This document shows, in pieces, positions 42,505 to 50,515 of a DNA stretch of 64,000 nucleotides. The stretch lies in assembly GCA_903822175.1 (NCBI GenBank), contig CAIJOB010000038.1, positions 52,248 through 116,247 on the forward strand, read 5' to 3'. The number at the start of each line of letters is the position of its first letter. Position 1 is the first letter of the stretch. The DNA is from an uncultured Alphaproteobacteria bacterium (GTDB lineage: Bacteria; Pseudomonadota; Alphaproteobacteria; Caulobacterales; Caulobacteraceae). The translations under genes were made by a program, and so were the position numbers. The notes below the pieces were generated by a model that ran no database searches, was not told where the DNA came from, and saw only the letters and a list, made by a program, of their open reading frames with translations.

Positions 42505-43841
42505 TCGTCGTCCTCGATATCGCCCTTGGCGAGCGGCTTGAAGGCGCTGCGGGCATAGGCCCGGCCGCGCTTAATGGTGAGCTCCAGGCTCTTCAGGTTC
42601 TCGATGTCGGCGGTGGGATCGCGGGTCAGCACGATGAGGTTGGCGAGCTTGCCCGGCGCGACGGTTCCCATGTCGGCGGCCTGGCCGGCGGCGCGGGCGC
42701 CGACTTCGGTCGCCGAATGCAGGATCTCGGCCGGCGACATGCCGAGCTTGGCGAGCGCCGCGAACTCGTGGCTGACCGTCGGCCAGGGGTCATCCCAGGG
42801 CGCCTGCCAGTCGGTGCCGGTAGTGATCGGCACGCCGGCGCGCCAGGCCTGTTTCGTGAGCGCCGCGGCCATGGCGCCGCTGCAGAGGGCGGGCTTGAGC
42901 TTTGGATTGGCCGCCCGCGCCCGGTCCTGCTCGGCATAGATGCTGACCGTGGCGTCGAGGATCGTGCCCTGGGCCTTCATGGTGTCGTAGAGGCGCGCGA
43001 TCACCGGGTTGTCGGCGCCCAGGAACGGCGTCGGGTCCATCGGCGTGCGGGCCTGGTAGGTCGCCGGCGTGCCGGCCACCGCGTGGCCCAGGCCGCAGGT
43101 GTGGGACACCACATCCACGCGGGCCGCCAGCACGTCGACAGCTGTGGCCGGATAGACGGTGGTATGGGCCCAGACGGCCATCCCCTGGCGGTGCGCCTCG
43201 GCGGTGATCTTCTTCACCAGGTCACCCGGCAGGTTGGCGTAGATCTTGATCGCTGTGGCCGAGGTCCCCTTGGCCAGGGTGACGGCGTTGCGCAGGTCGG
43301 TCTTGGCGTCGATCGACTGCATCCAGGGCGCCTTGCCGGGCTCGACCCCGAAGTTGGCGGCGTGGGTGCGCGGGTCGACGAAGAAGCTCGGACCGGCCAT
43401 CAGGGCGGCGTAGTAGATGTCCGGCGCCGGAACCTCGGCGGCGCGGCTCTCGCGGGCGAGTTCGCCCACCGAGCGCAGGTCGTCGGCCATGTCGCGGATG
43501 GCAGTGACGCCGCCATAGAGGTCGCGGCGCATGTTGGCCTCGGCGGCGTGGCGGTTGGGCGGCGTGGCCAGATGCTCGTGGGAATCGATCAGGCCGGGCG
43601 CGAGGAATTTGCCGGTCAGGTCGACGACCGTCGCGCCGGCCGGTGCGGCGAGCCCAGCGTCCGGCGCCACGGCCTTGATCCGCTCGCCCTCGACCAGCAC
43701 CGACATGCCCGGGCGCGACGGGCCGCCGGTTCCGTCGATCAGGGTGGCGTGGCGATAGAGGGTCGCCGGCGCCTCGGCGGCCCGGACGGCGCCCGCCGCC
43801 AGCAGGGCGATCGCCGCAAACACCGTAAGTCTCAAGCCCAT
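42501..43841 (-). CDS. Exported imidazolonepropionase-like amidohydrolase
   Basis: A 446-residue metal-dependent hydrolase with a Sec signal peptide (residues 1-22, ends VRAA). After the N-terminal strand domain (ATLIDGTGGP) comes FLAPGLIDSHEHLA with ligands His88 and His90, then KIYANL (a lysine that may be carboxylated), VWAHTTV, VVSHTCG and TTGTDWQAPWDD. The C-terminal GTVAPGKLANLIVLTRDP closes the composite domain. Periplasmic members of this group hydrolyse cyclic imides or X-Pro/X-Arg dipeptides. The coupling with a dipeptidase-like gene suggests a shared peptide substrate. Substrate unknown. Confidence 0.9.
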   Translation of the reverse strand: MGLRLTVFAAIALLAAGAVRAAEAPATLYRHATLIDGTGGPSRPGMSVLVEGERIKAVAPDAGLAAPAGATVVDLTGKFLAPGLIDSHEHLATPPNRHAAEANMRRDLYGGVTAIRDMADDLRSVGELARESRAAEVPAPDIYYAALMAGPSFFVDPRTHAANFGVEPGKAPWMQSIDAKTDLRNAVTLAKGTSATAIKIYANLPGDLVKKITAEAHRQGMAVWAHTTVYPATAVDVLAARVDVVSHTCGLGHAVAGTPATYQARTPMDPTPFLGADNPVIARLYDTMKAQGTILDATVSIYAEQDRARAANPKLKPALCSGAMAAALTKQAWRAGVPITTGTDWQAPWDDPWPTVSHEFAALAKLGMSPAEILHSATEVGARAAGQAADMGTVAPGKLANLIVLTRDPTADIENLKSLELTIKRGRAYARSAFKPLAKGDIEDDE

Positions 43842-43988
43842 CCGGCGCCCTCCCTCTGACGCTGTAAGCGATAGGTCTCGCCGGCCGGTCGGGCAAGCGC
43901 CGGCGCCTGACAGCGTAAATCGGCCCGGCCACTCTTTCGGCTAGGTTCCGCGCCCACCATCTTGCCCCGGCAAAGTGGAGCTTCACCA

Positions 43989-44597
43989 ATGATCCGTACC
44001 GCCGCCGCCCTCGTCCTGACCGCGACGCTTGCCTGCGGCGGGCCGGCGCTGGCCAATCCCTCGACCACCGATCCGGCCAAGGTGCCTGCGGGCGCCTATG
44101 CGCTCGATAAACGCCACGCGAGCCTGACGGTGAAGATCGTCCACATGGGCTTCTCGCACTACACCCTGCGGCTCAACGGCCTGGAGGGGTCCTTCACCTA
44201 CGACCCGGCCAACTGGCAGCAGACCAAGCTGACCTTCACCGCCGATCCGAGGTCGGTCGACACCAACGATCCGGCCTTCAACAAGCAGATCGCGGGCTAT
44301 CTCGACGCCGACAAGTTCCCGGCCATAACCTTCGTCTCGACCGCTGTGGCCGGTGGCGAAGACGGCAAGGGAACGGTCACCGGGGACCTGACCTTGCACG
44401 GAGTCACCAAGCCCGTGACGCTGGACGTCACCTTCGATGGCGCGGGGCACGGGATCACGCCCTTGGGCACGCGACTCGGATTTTCTGGGTCGGCCAGGAT
44501 TAAAAGGTCCGACTTCGGAGTCAGTAGTGTGATCCTCAATCAGTTCACCAGCGACGACGTCGAGGTGATCTTCGAGGTCGAGTTCGAGAAGAAATAG
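43989..44597 (+). CDS. YceI-family periplasmic lipid-binding protein
   Basis: A 202-residue exported protein. ATG 43989 gives MIRTAAALVLTATLACGGPALA as signal peptide. The mature part is a YceI beta-barrel: YALDKRHASLTVKIVHMGFSHYTLRLNGLEGSFTYD, LTFTADPRSVDTND, GYLDADKFPAITFVST, GTVTGDLTLHGVTKPVTLDVTFDG and FGVSSVILNQFTSDDVEV. YceI proteins bind polyisoprenoid lipids or quinone-like molecules. It is followed 22 bases later by a cytochrome b561-YceI fusion, so the two are co-transcribed and may share an electron or quinone-handling role. Confidence 0.93.
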   Translation: MIRTAAALVLTATLACGGPALANPSTTDPAKVPAGAYALDKRHASLTVKIVHMGFSHYTLRLNGLEGSFTYDPANWQQTKLTFTADPRSVDTNDPAFNKQIAGYLDADKFPAITFVSTAVAGGEDGKGTVTGDLTLHGVTKPVTLDVTFDGAGHGITPLGTRLGFSGSARIKRSDFGVSSVILNQFTSDDVEVIFEVEFEKK

Positions 44598-44619
44598 TCT
44601 CAAGCCAGGAAGGCCCCGC

Positions 44620-45933
44620 ATGACCGCCGCCCGTTTCGAACCTGTTGGCCGCACCCGCTACGCCACCGGCGCGATCCTGCTCCACTGGATTATCGCGCTT
44701 GCGATCGTGGCGCAGGTGAGCCTGGCCTGGCGGTTCGGCGACGACCACAGCCCGACGGGCTTCGCGCTCACTCAGCTGCACAAGTCGATCGGGATCACCG
44801 TCCTGTTGCTTAGCGTCGTGCGGCTGGCCTGGCGCCTCTTCAACCCGCCGCCGCCCGAGCCCGTGGGCTTGGCGACCGCTGAGAAGATCGCCTCCAGCGT
44901 CGTCCACTGGGCCTTCTACATCATCATGATCGGCATGCCGCTGACCGGCTGGATCATGGTCTCGGCGAGCAAGACCCAGATTCCGACCCTGCTGTTCGGT
45001 GTGGTCCCTTGGCCGAACATCCCGGGCATCGGCGACCTGGCGCCCGCCGCCAAGCACGCCTGGAGCAAGTTCGGCCACCAGAGCCACAGCGCGCTGGCGT
45101 GGGGCTTCTACGGCCTCTTCGTGCTGCACGTCGCAGGCGCGCTGAAGCACCAGTTTTTCGACCGCGAGACGCCGATCCTGTCGCGCATGGCGCCGGGCGC
45201 CGTTCCCGGCCGCTGGTTCGACCCGCGCCTGCTGCTGATCGCGCTGGCGGTGCTGGGCGCCTTCGCCTTTGGCAAGTTCGTGAACCCGCCGCACCCGGCC
45301 AGTGGCCCACCGCCCGCCGAGGCCGCGCCGGCCCAGGCTTTCCTGCCCGAGACACCGGCCGCTCCGGCTGCGGCCGAGCCGACGGCCGCCGCCGCGACGC
45401 CGGCGCCGGCCGTCACCGGTCCGGTCGCCTGGAAAGTCGCGCCGGGCTCCAGCCTCAACTTCGAGACCAAGTGGAGCGGCGACCCGGTCAAGGGCCGCTT
45501 CGACAGCTGGAAGGCCGAGATCCTGTTCGGCCCCGACGCGCTGGATAAGTCCAAGGTCACCGTCACCATCGACATGACCTCGGCCAAGACCGGCGACGAG
45601 CAGCGTGACGCCTCGCTGCCGTCCGGTGACTGGTTCGACGCCGCGACCCATCCCAAGGCCGTCTTCACCGCCACCAAGTTCGAGAAGAAGGGCGAGGGCG
45701 CCTATGTGGCCCATGGGACGCTGGAGATGCGCGGGGTGAAGAAGCCGCTCGACCTGCCGTTCAAGCTGAAGATCGTCGGCGACAAGGCGCAGATGAGCGG
45801 GGAGACCAGCCTCGACCGTACCCTGTTCGGGGTCGGCCAGGGCGAGTTCACGGCGACCGACCAGGTGCCGGCCAAGGTGGCGATCCGCGTTCAAGTGAAT
45901 GCCCAAACGACAGGAACGGGCGACAAGCGGTAG
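44620..45933 (+). CDS. Cytochrome b561-YceI fusion protein
   Basis: A 437-residue protein in two parts. Residues 1-195 form a four-helix di-heme cytochrome b561 with candidate heme histidines in LLHWIIA, LHKSIG, VVHWAFY and VLHVAGALKHQF. A further hydrophobic segment (about 205-220) and a long Pro/Ala-rich linker (225-268) lead to a C-terminal YceI domain (270-430: FETKWSGDPVKGRFDSWKAEILF, HGTLEMRGVKKPLDLPFKL, FGVGQGEF). The fusion places a lipid/quinone-binding barrel in the periplasm next to a membrane electron carrier. The pair with the free-standing YceI upstream is seen in other alphaproteobacteria. The electron partners are not known. Confidence 0.93.
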   Translation: MTAARFEPVGRTRYATGAILLHWIIALAIVAQVSLAWRFGDDHSPTGFALTQLHKSIGITVLLLSVVRLAWRLFNPPPPEPVGLATAEKIASSVVHWAFYIIMIGMPLTGWIMVSASKTQIPTLLFGVVPWPNIPGIGDLAPAAKHAWSKFGHQSHSALAWGFYGLFVLHVAGALKHQFFDRETPILSRMAPGAVPGRWFDPRLLLIALAVLGAFAFGKFVNPPHPASGPPPAEAAPAQAFLPETPAAPAAAEPTAAAATPAPAVTGPVAWKVAPGSSLNFETKWSGDPVKGRFDSWKAEILFGPDALDKSKVTVTIDMTSAKTGDEQRDASLPSGDWFDAATHPKAVFTATKFEKKGEGAYVAHGTLEMRGVKKPLDLPFKLKIVGDKAQMSGETSLDRTLFGVGQGEFTATDQVPAKVAIRVQVNAQTTGTGDKR

Positions 45934-46004
45934 GCTTGGCCGATTGACAGACGGACGGGTGAGCCAGAGCCTGCGGCCAGCTTCGCAACACCGGGATTGA
46001 ACCG

Positions 46005-46757
46005 ATGAAAACTCTGCTCCTGGCCGCCTGCGCGGCCGCCAGCCTTGGTGTGGCCGCCGTGGCCGCCGCGCCCGCCATTCCCGCCTATGTCACCGCCGCC
46101 GTGGCCGACAAGGGACGCGCCGACGACACGGTCGACGACGCGCGCCGCCACCTGGCCGAGGTGGTCGCCTTCTCCGGCGTCAAGTCGGGCGACAAGGTCG
46201 TCGACCTGATCCCGGGCTCCGGCTACTTCACCAAGGTGTTCTCGAAGATCGTCGGACCCAAGGGCCACGTCTTCATGATCTGGCCGAACGAATACGCCAA
46301 GGAAGCCCAGCCCGACCCGATCAAGAACCAGGGCCTGGCGCGCACCGGCTATCCCAACACCTCGGTGATCCTGCAGCCCGGCGCGGCGTTCGAGACGCCA
46401 GAGCCGGTGGACCTGGTGTTCACGGTCCAGAATTATCACGACTATCCGGACAAATTCATGGGCAAGCTGGACCCGGTGACCTTCTCCAAGCAGGTCTACA
46501 AGGCCCTGAAGCCCGGCGGCGTTTTCCTGGTGGTCGACCACACCGCCGAGGCGGGTTCGGGCCTGCGCGACACCGACACGCTGCACCGCATCGATCCGGC
46601 CATCGTCAAGAAGGAGGTCGAGGAAGCGGGCTTCAAGTTCGAGGGCGAGAGCAAGGCGCTGAAGAACCCTGGCGACGACCTGAAGAAGGTGGTGTTCGAC
46701 AAGGCGATCCGCGGCCACACCGACCAGTTCATCTACAAGTTCCGCAAGCCGAAGTAG
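46005..46757 (+). CDS. Exported SAM-dependent methyltransferase-like protein
   Basis: A 250-residue protein with a signal peptide (MKTLLLAACAAASLGVAAVAAAP) followed by a class I methyltransferase fold: KSGDKVVDLIPGSGYFTKVFSKIVG (motif I, here DLIPGSGY), DLVFTVQNYHDYPD (motif IV) and ALKPGGVFLVVDH (motif V/VI). It matches the predicted methyltransferase group COG4798, whose members commonly carry signal peptides. Since SAM is cytoplasmic, the activity in the periplasm is unclear. It lies 70 bases after the cytochrome gene and may have its own promoter. Confidence 0.85.
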   Translation: MKTLLLAACAAASLGVAAVAAAPAIPAYVTAAVADKGRADDTVDDARRHLAEVVAFSGVKSGDKVVDLIPGSGYFTKVFSKIVGPKGHVFMIWPNEYAKEAQPDPIKNQGLARTGYPNTSVILQPGAAFETPEPVDLVFTVQNYHDYPDKFMGKLDPVTFSKQVYKALKPGGVFLVVDHTAEAGSGLRDTDTLHRIDPAIVKKEVEEAGFKFEGESKALKNPGDDLKKVVFDKAIRGHTDQFIYKFRKPK

Positions 46758-46789
46758 GAGGCGCGGGCCCGGCGGTGTAACCAGCCGCC

Positions 46790-47713
46790 GTGGACGATCA
46801 TGCCGACATCGCAGAGGCCGCCGCCGCGCTCAAAGCCGGCGGCCTCGTCATCCTGCCTACCGAGACGGTCTATGGCTTGGCGGCGGATGCCGGCGATGCG
46901 CGCGCGGTCGCCAAGGTCTACGAGGCCAAGGGCCGGCCCGCCTTCAATCCGCTGATCGCGCACGTGGCCGACATCGCCATGGCGCGGCGGATCGCGGTCT
47001 TCGACGACCGCGCCGAGCGGCTGGCGGCGGCGTTCTGGCCAGGGCCGCTGACGCTCGTTCTGCCGATCGCCGACACCGCCGCCGTCTGCGACCTGGCGCG
47101 GGCCGGGCTCGACACGGTGGCTGTTCGCGCCCCGGCCCACCCGGTCGCCCAGGCGCTGTTGCAGGCCTTCGGCGGCCTGCTGGTGGCGCCCTCGGCCAAC
47201 CGGTCCGGCCGACCCAGCCCAACGACCTTGGCCGACGCTGTCGCTGAGACCGGCGGCTCGGCGGCCGTCGCCCTCGACGGCGGGCCCTGCTGGATCGGCC
47301 TGGAGTCGACGGTCGTGGCGTTGCTGGACGAGGCGCGCCTGCTGCGGCCCGGCGCCGTCACTCGCGCGGAGATCGAGGCGCTGATCGGACCGCTGAGCGA
47401 GGCCGACGCCGATGCGAAACGTTCGCCCGGCCGGCTCACCCGCCACTACGCCCCGAACTTGCCGCTGCGCCTGAACGCGGAGGAGCCGCGCGCCGGCGAG
47501 GTCTGGCTGGGCTTCGGACGCAAGGGCGGCTCGGGCTTCAACCTCAGCCCTGACGGCGACCTCGCCGAAGCTGCCGCCAACCTGTTTGCCTACCTCCGCG
47601 CCGCCGACCTGGCGGACGGGGCGACCGGCATCTCCGTCGCCCCAATCCCGGACACTGGCCTGGGCGAAGCGATCAACGACCGCCTGCGCCGCGCGGCCGG
47701 CTACATCGGCTGA
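46790..47713 (+). CDS. tsaC: L-threonylcarbamoyladenylate synthase (Sua5/TsaC)
   Basis: This enzyme makes threonylcarbamoyl-AMP, the first step of the universal tRNA t6A modification. The 307-residue protein has the YrdC domain (residues 1-195: GGLVILPTETVYGLAADA, KGRPAFNPLIAHV, WPGPLTLVLPI, APSANRSGRPSPTT) and a Sua5 C-terminal domain introduced by SPGRLTRHYAP, so it is the long Sua5 form. The start is GTG 46790, 32 bases after the methyltransferase gene, which fits the conserved N-terminus. Its last 13 bases overlap the end of the convergent vapC gene. Probably essential. Confidence 0.95.
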   Translation: MDDHADIAEAAAALKAGGLVILPTETVYGLAADAGDARAVAKVYEAKGRPAFNPLIAHVADIAMARRIAVFDDRAERLAAAFWPGPLTLVLPIADTAAVCDLARAGLDTVAVRAPAHPVAQALLQAFGGLLVAPSANRSGRPSPTTLADAVAETGGSAAVALDGGPCWIGLESTVVALLDEARLLRPGAVTRAEIEALIGPLSEADADAKRSPGRLTRHYAPNLPLRLNAEEPRAGEVWLGFGRKGGSGFNLSPDGDLAEAAANLFAYLRAADLADGATGISVAPIPDTGLGEAINDRLRRAAGYIG

Positions 47714-48099
47714 AGCGCCGAGCGGATGTCGGTCTTGGCGAAATCGTCGCCCTTGTAGAGCAGCGGCGCGTCGAGGGCCTTGGCCAGGGCGTAGGCGAAG
47801 CAGTCGGCTAGGTTCAGGCGCGCCGGGTGCAGGCCCTTGCCGAAGCGGTGGTAAGCATCGAGAGCGAGCGAGGCGAGCGGCTGCCGTTCATCGACCTCGA
47901 CCTTGTGCGCCTCCAGCCAAGCGTCGAGCTGGGCGCGCGTCTCCAGAAAACGCCGCTGCCGCAGGATGACGCCGACCTCAACGTAATTTATGGGCGCGAT
48001 CAATCCGCCGTCTGATCTCAGGAGGACATCGAGAAAAGCGCCTTCTTCGGGCTCAACGAGCGCAATAGCGATCAGGGCCGAGGCATCGACGGCGATCAA
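47701..48099 (-). CDS. vapC: PIN-domain ribonuclease toxin (VapC type)
   Basis: A 132-residue PIN-domain endoribonuclease, the toxin of a type II module. The acidic metal-binding residues are present: Asp5 (VDASALIAI), Glu41 (NYVEVGV), Asp99 (LADCFAYALA) and Asp118 (YKGDDF). Length is standard. It overlaps the antitoxin gene by four bases (ATGA) and is translated second. VapC toxins cleave tRNA or rRNA when released from VapB; the target of this one is unknown. The 3' end runs into the end of the convergent tsaC gene. Confidence 0.94.
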   Translation of the reverse strand: MIAVDASALIAIALVEPEEGAFLDVLLRSDGGLIAPINYVEVGVILRQRRFLETRAQLDAWLEAHKVEVDERQPLASLALDAYHRFGKGLHPARLNLADCFAYALAKALDAPLLYKGDDFAKTDIRSALQPM

Positions 48100-48371
48100 T
48101 CCCAGTCCTCAGCGAGACCCGGAATCTCATTCAGTTCGTCCCATTCCGCCTTGGTCACGGGCTCGAACGGGGGCCGGACACCGGCACGCGCCCACAGCTT
48201 CTCCGTCGCTGCCCGCATTCCCTCGATCGTTGGCCGTGGCTTCTGGGGCGCGGCCTCGGCGAGCGCCTTATCTAACGCCCCGTCTATGGCGCCCGTCAGG
48301 CTGACGCCGCGCAGGCTTGCTAGTTCGCGCGCCTTGCGCTCCGTCTCGGGGTTCTTAATCAGAATGGCCAT
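48096..48371 (-). CDS. vapB: VapB-family antitoxin
   Basis: A 91-residue antitoxin of the Rv0623-like VapB type. The N-terminal part (MAILIKNPETERKARELASLRGVSLTGAIDGALDKAL) is a ribbon-helix-helix-like DNA-binding segment and the C-terminal part (FEPVTKAEWDELNEIPGLAEDWD) is the acidic, flexible toxin-neutralising region. It is transcribed first and coupled to vapC. The inverted repeat 14 bases upstream of the start is the expected autoregulatory site. Confidence 0.93.
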   Translation of the reverse strand: MAILIKNPETERKARELASLRGVSLTGAIDGALDKALAEAAPQKPRPTIEGMRAATEKLWARAGVRPPFEPVTKAEWDELNEIPGLAEDWD

Positions 48372-48384
48372 CGGCCGGCTCCTA

Positions 48385-48407
48385 TATATACCGGAGTATA
48401 TACTGGA
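48385..48407. promoter_or_regulatory. vapBC operator (inverted and direct TATATAC repeats)
   Basis: TATATAC-CGGA-GTATATA (48385-48402) is a perfect 7-base inverted repeat with a four-base spacer. The 11-base unit TATATACCGGA is also repeated directly as TATATACTGGA (48397-48407). It lies 14 bases before the vapB start and is sharply AT-rich against its surroundings; it probably includes the -10 region and binds the VapBC complex. It is only 33 bases from the divergent oxidase gene and may influence it. Confidence 0.65.
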
Positions 48408-48439
48408 AACGGCGAACCGCGAAGCGTAGGTTCGCCCTC

Positions 48440-49849
48440 ATGACCGCGCCCGTTCCCGCCGATGTGCTCTCCCGCCTGAAGGCCGTGCTCGGCGAGGGCG
48501 GCTGGAGCCAGGATCCTGAGCGGCTGGCGCCCAAGCTGCTGGAATGGCGCGACCGATGGAGCGGCGAGACGCCGTTCCTGGCGTTGCCGAAGACCACGGC
48601 GGACGTGGCTGCGGTGGTGGGTATCTGCCGCGAATCCGCGACCCCGATCACCACGCAGGGCGGCAACACCGGCCTGGTCGGCGGCCAGATTCCGCAGGGC
48701 GAAGTGCTGCTGTCCACCGAGCGGCTGCGGGCGATCCGCGAGAGCGACGCGTTCGACGACGTGCTGGTGGCCGAGGCCGGGGTGACGCTGAGCGCGGTGC
48801 ATGAGGCGGCCGCCAATATGCGCCGGCGCTTCCCGCTGGGCCTGGCGTCGGAGGGCTCGGCGACGGTGGGTGGCTTCGTCTCGACCAACGCCGGCGGCAC
48901 CCAGGTGCTGCGCTACGGCATGACACGCAACCTGGTGCTGGGTCTGGAGGCGGTGCTGCCCAATGGCGAGGTCTGGAACGGGCTGAAGCGCCTGCGCAAG
49001 GACAACACCGGCTATGACCTCAAGCAGTTGCTGATCGGGGCCGAGGGCACGCTGGGCGTGGTCACCGCCGCGGCGCTGAAACTGTTCCCGGTGATGGCCT
49101 CGCGCGCCGTCGCCATGATCGGCGTCGAGAGCCCGGACGCCGCGCTGAAGCTACTGGTCCGCGCCAAGGATGAGACCGGCGGCGCGGTGGAGGCCTTCGA
49201 GCTGATGGGCCGGCTCGGCGTCACCTTCGCCCTGAAGAACATCGCCGGCACGCGCGATCCGTTGAGCGAAGCCCATCCCTGGTACGTGCTGGCCGAGTTC
49301 TCCTCTGGCGAACCCGGCTCGGCAGAGGCCTCGATGGAGCGGTTCCTTAGCGCTGGCCTGGAGGCCGGGCTGATCCGCGACGCCGTGGTCGCCCAGACCG
49401 ACACCCAGGCCAAGGCGCTCTGGGCGATCCGCGAGAACCAGTCGCCAGCCCAGAAGCCCGAGGGCGCCACCTGGAAGCATGACGTCTCGGTGCCGGTGAG
49501 CCGCGTCGCCGACTTCCTGAGCGAGGCCGACGCGGCCATGCGCGCCTTCGTCCCCGGCTGCCGCATCGCCGCCTTTGGCCACATGGGCGACGGCAACATC
49601 CACTACGACGTGCTGCGAGGCGATGGCGCGCCGGACGCCCCGCTTGCGGCGCGCCGCGACGAGGGCAGCCGTATCGTCCACGACATCGTCGCCTCCATGG
49701 GCGGCTCGATCAGCGCCGAGCACGGCCTGGGTTCCATGAAAACCGAGGAGGCGCGGCGCTACAAATCGCCGGTGGAGATCGAGGCCCTGGAGGCGATCCG
49801 CCGGGCGCTGGACCCGTTGCGGATCATGAACCCTCGGGTGCTGTTCTAG
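48440..49849 (+). CDS. FAD-linked oxidase (D-2-hydroxyacid/D-lactate dehydrogenase type)
   Basis: A 469-residue flavoprotein of the vanillyl-alcohol-oxidase fold, in the GlcD/D-2-hydroxyglutarate dehydrogenase branch. The FAD-binding domain shows PITTQGGNTGLVGGQIPQGE and ASEGSATVGGFVSTNAGGTQVLRYGMTRN, then DNTGYDLKQLLIGAEGTLGVVTAA. The substrate domain has FGHMGDGNIHYDV (candidate metal and substrate histidines) and the C-terminal SISAEHGLGSMKTEEA. It oxidises a D-2-hydroxy acid and passes electrons to quinone or ETF; which acid is not clear. It is monocistronic and close to the vapBC operator. Confidence 0.92.
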   Translation: MTAPVPADVLSRLKAVLGEGGWSQDPERLAPKLLEWRDRWSGETPFLALPKTTADVAAVVGICRESATPITTQGGNTGLVGGQIPQGEVLLSTERLRAIRESDAFDDVLVAEAGVTLSAVHEAAANMRRRFPLGLASEGSATVGGFVSTNAGGTQVLRYGMTRNLVLGLEAVLPNGEVWNGLKRLRKDNTGYDLKQLLIGAEGTLGVVTAAALKLFPVMASRAVAMIGVESPDAALKLLVRAKDETGGAVEAFELMGRLGVTFALKNIAGTRDPLSEAHPWYVLAEFSSGEPGSAEASMERFLSAGLEAGLIRDAVVAQTDTQAKALWAIRENQSPAQKPEGATWKHDVSVPVSRVADFLSEADAAMRAFVPGCRIAAFGHMGDGNIHYDVLRGDGAPDAPLAARRDEGSRIVHDIVASMGGSISAEHGLGSMKTEEARRYKSPVEIEALEAIRRALDPLRIMNPRVLF

Positions 49850-50430
49850 GGCTTCGGCTTGGCCGCGAGGCCGGCCACCAGCTTGTCGCCCCACTCGCCG
49901 ATCGCCTTGGCGTTGAAGTAGTAGAGCGCCTGGCGCGCCGCCGGCTGCGCGTTGGGGTCGAGGCCGAGCCGCTTCAGAAGCCAGGCGGAGGCTGCCGGAT
50001 TGCCGCAGCCCAGGCCGTTGGAGAAGAAGGCGAGGCGGCCGTTGGCGCGGACACAGGCCGCCACATCCGCCGGCGCGGCGGTCCAGGCGGCGTCGAGCTT
50101 CTGCCGGTCCAGGCGCCTGACCGCCAGCATCTCGGCGGTGTAGGTCTGCACGGCTTCCGCGCCGGTGATCGTCTGGACCCAGTCGGGCGAGATATCGCTG
50201 CGTTTGGCGCAAAGCGCGGCCTGGGTCTGGAGTTTGCGATCCAGCCGCTCCAGGGCCGCGGCGCCTGAGCCCATGTCTTTTTCATAGGCGGACAGAATTC
50301 GGGTCTGCTCGGCCGGCGAGAGCTTGGCCCAGATGCAGGCGCTCAGAGGTTCTGCGTGGGCCGCGCCGCCGAGCGCAAGCGCCGCCGTCAGGCCGATGAA
50401 CAGGGTCCGGACGGCGTGTGAAAACAGCAT
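49846..50430 (-). CDS. Exported hypothetical protein
   Basis: A 194-residue protein with a signal peptide (MLFSHAVRTLFIGLTAALALGGAAHA). The mature region is helical with four cysteines (in SACIWAKL, ALCAKRSD, AACVRANG and GLGCGNPAA) that could form two disulfides. Two repeated helical segments follow, one containing ILSAYEKDMGSGAAALERLD and one containing EMLAVRRLDRQKLDAAW. No family recognised. The start ATG 50430 was chosen for its signal peptide; a longer in-frame extension overlaps the divergent yaaA gene. The 3' end overlaps the oxidase gene by four bases. Confidence 0.8.
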   Translation of the reverse strand: MLFSHAVRTLFIGLTAALALGGAAHAEPLSACIWAKLSPAEQTRILSAYEKDMGSGAAALERLDRKLQTQAALCAKRSDISPDWVQTITGAEAVQTYTAEMLAVRRLDRQKLDAAWTAAPADVAACVRANGRLAFFSNGLGCGNPAASAWLLKRLGLDPNAQPAARQALYYFNAKAIGEWGDKLVAGLAAKPKP

Positions 50431-50515
50431 GGGTCGGTGATGGCTCACAACGGCTCGGCGCTCAACCCTCGTAAGGTCTTGGCTTGCCCCGCGAGACGCG
50501 GCAAAGCATCGGGCG

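Noticed and set aside
43859..43916. ACGCTGT/ACAGCGT inverted repeat in the divergent gap before the YceI gene
   Set aside because: The 7-base arms are 44 bases apart, which is too weak for a confident operator without comparative data.
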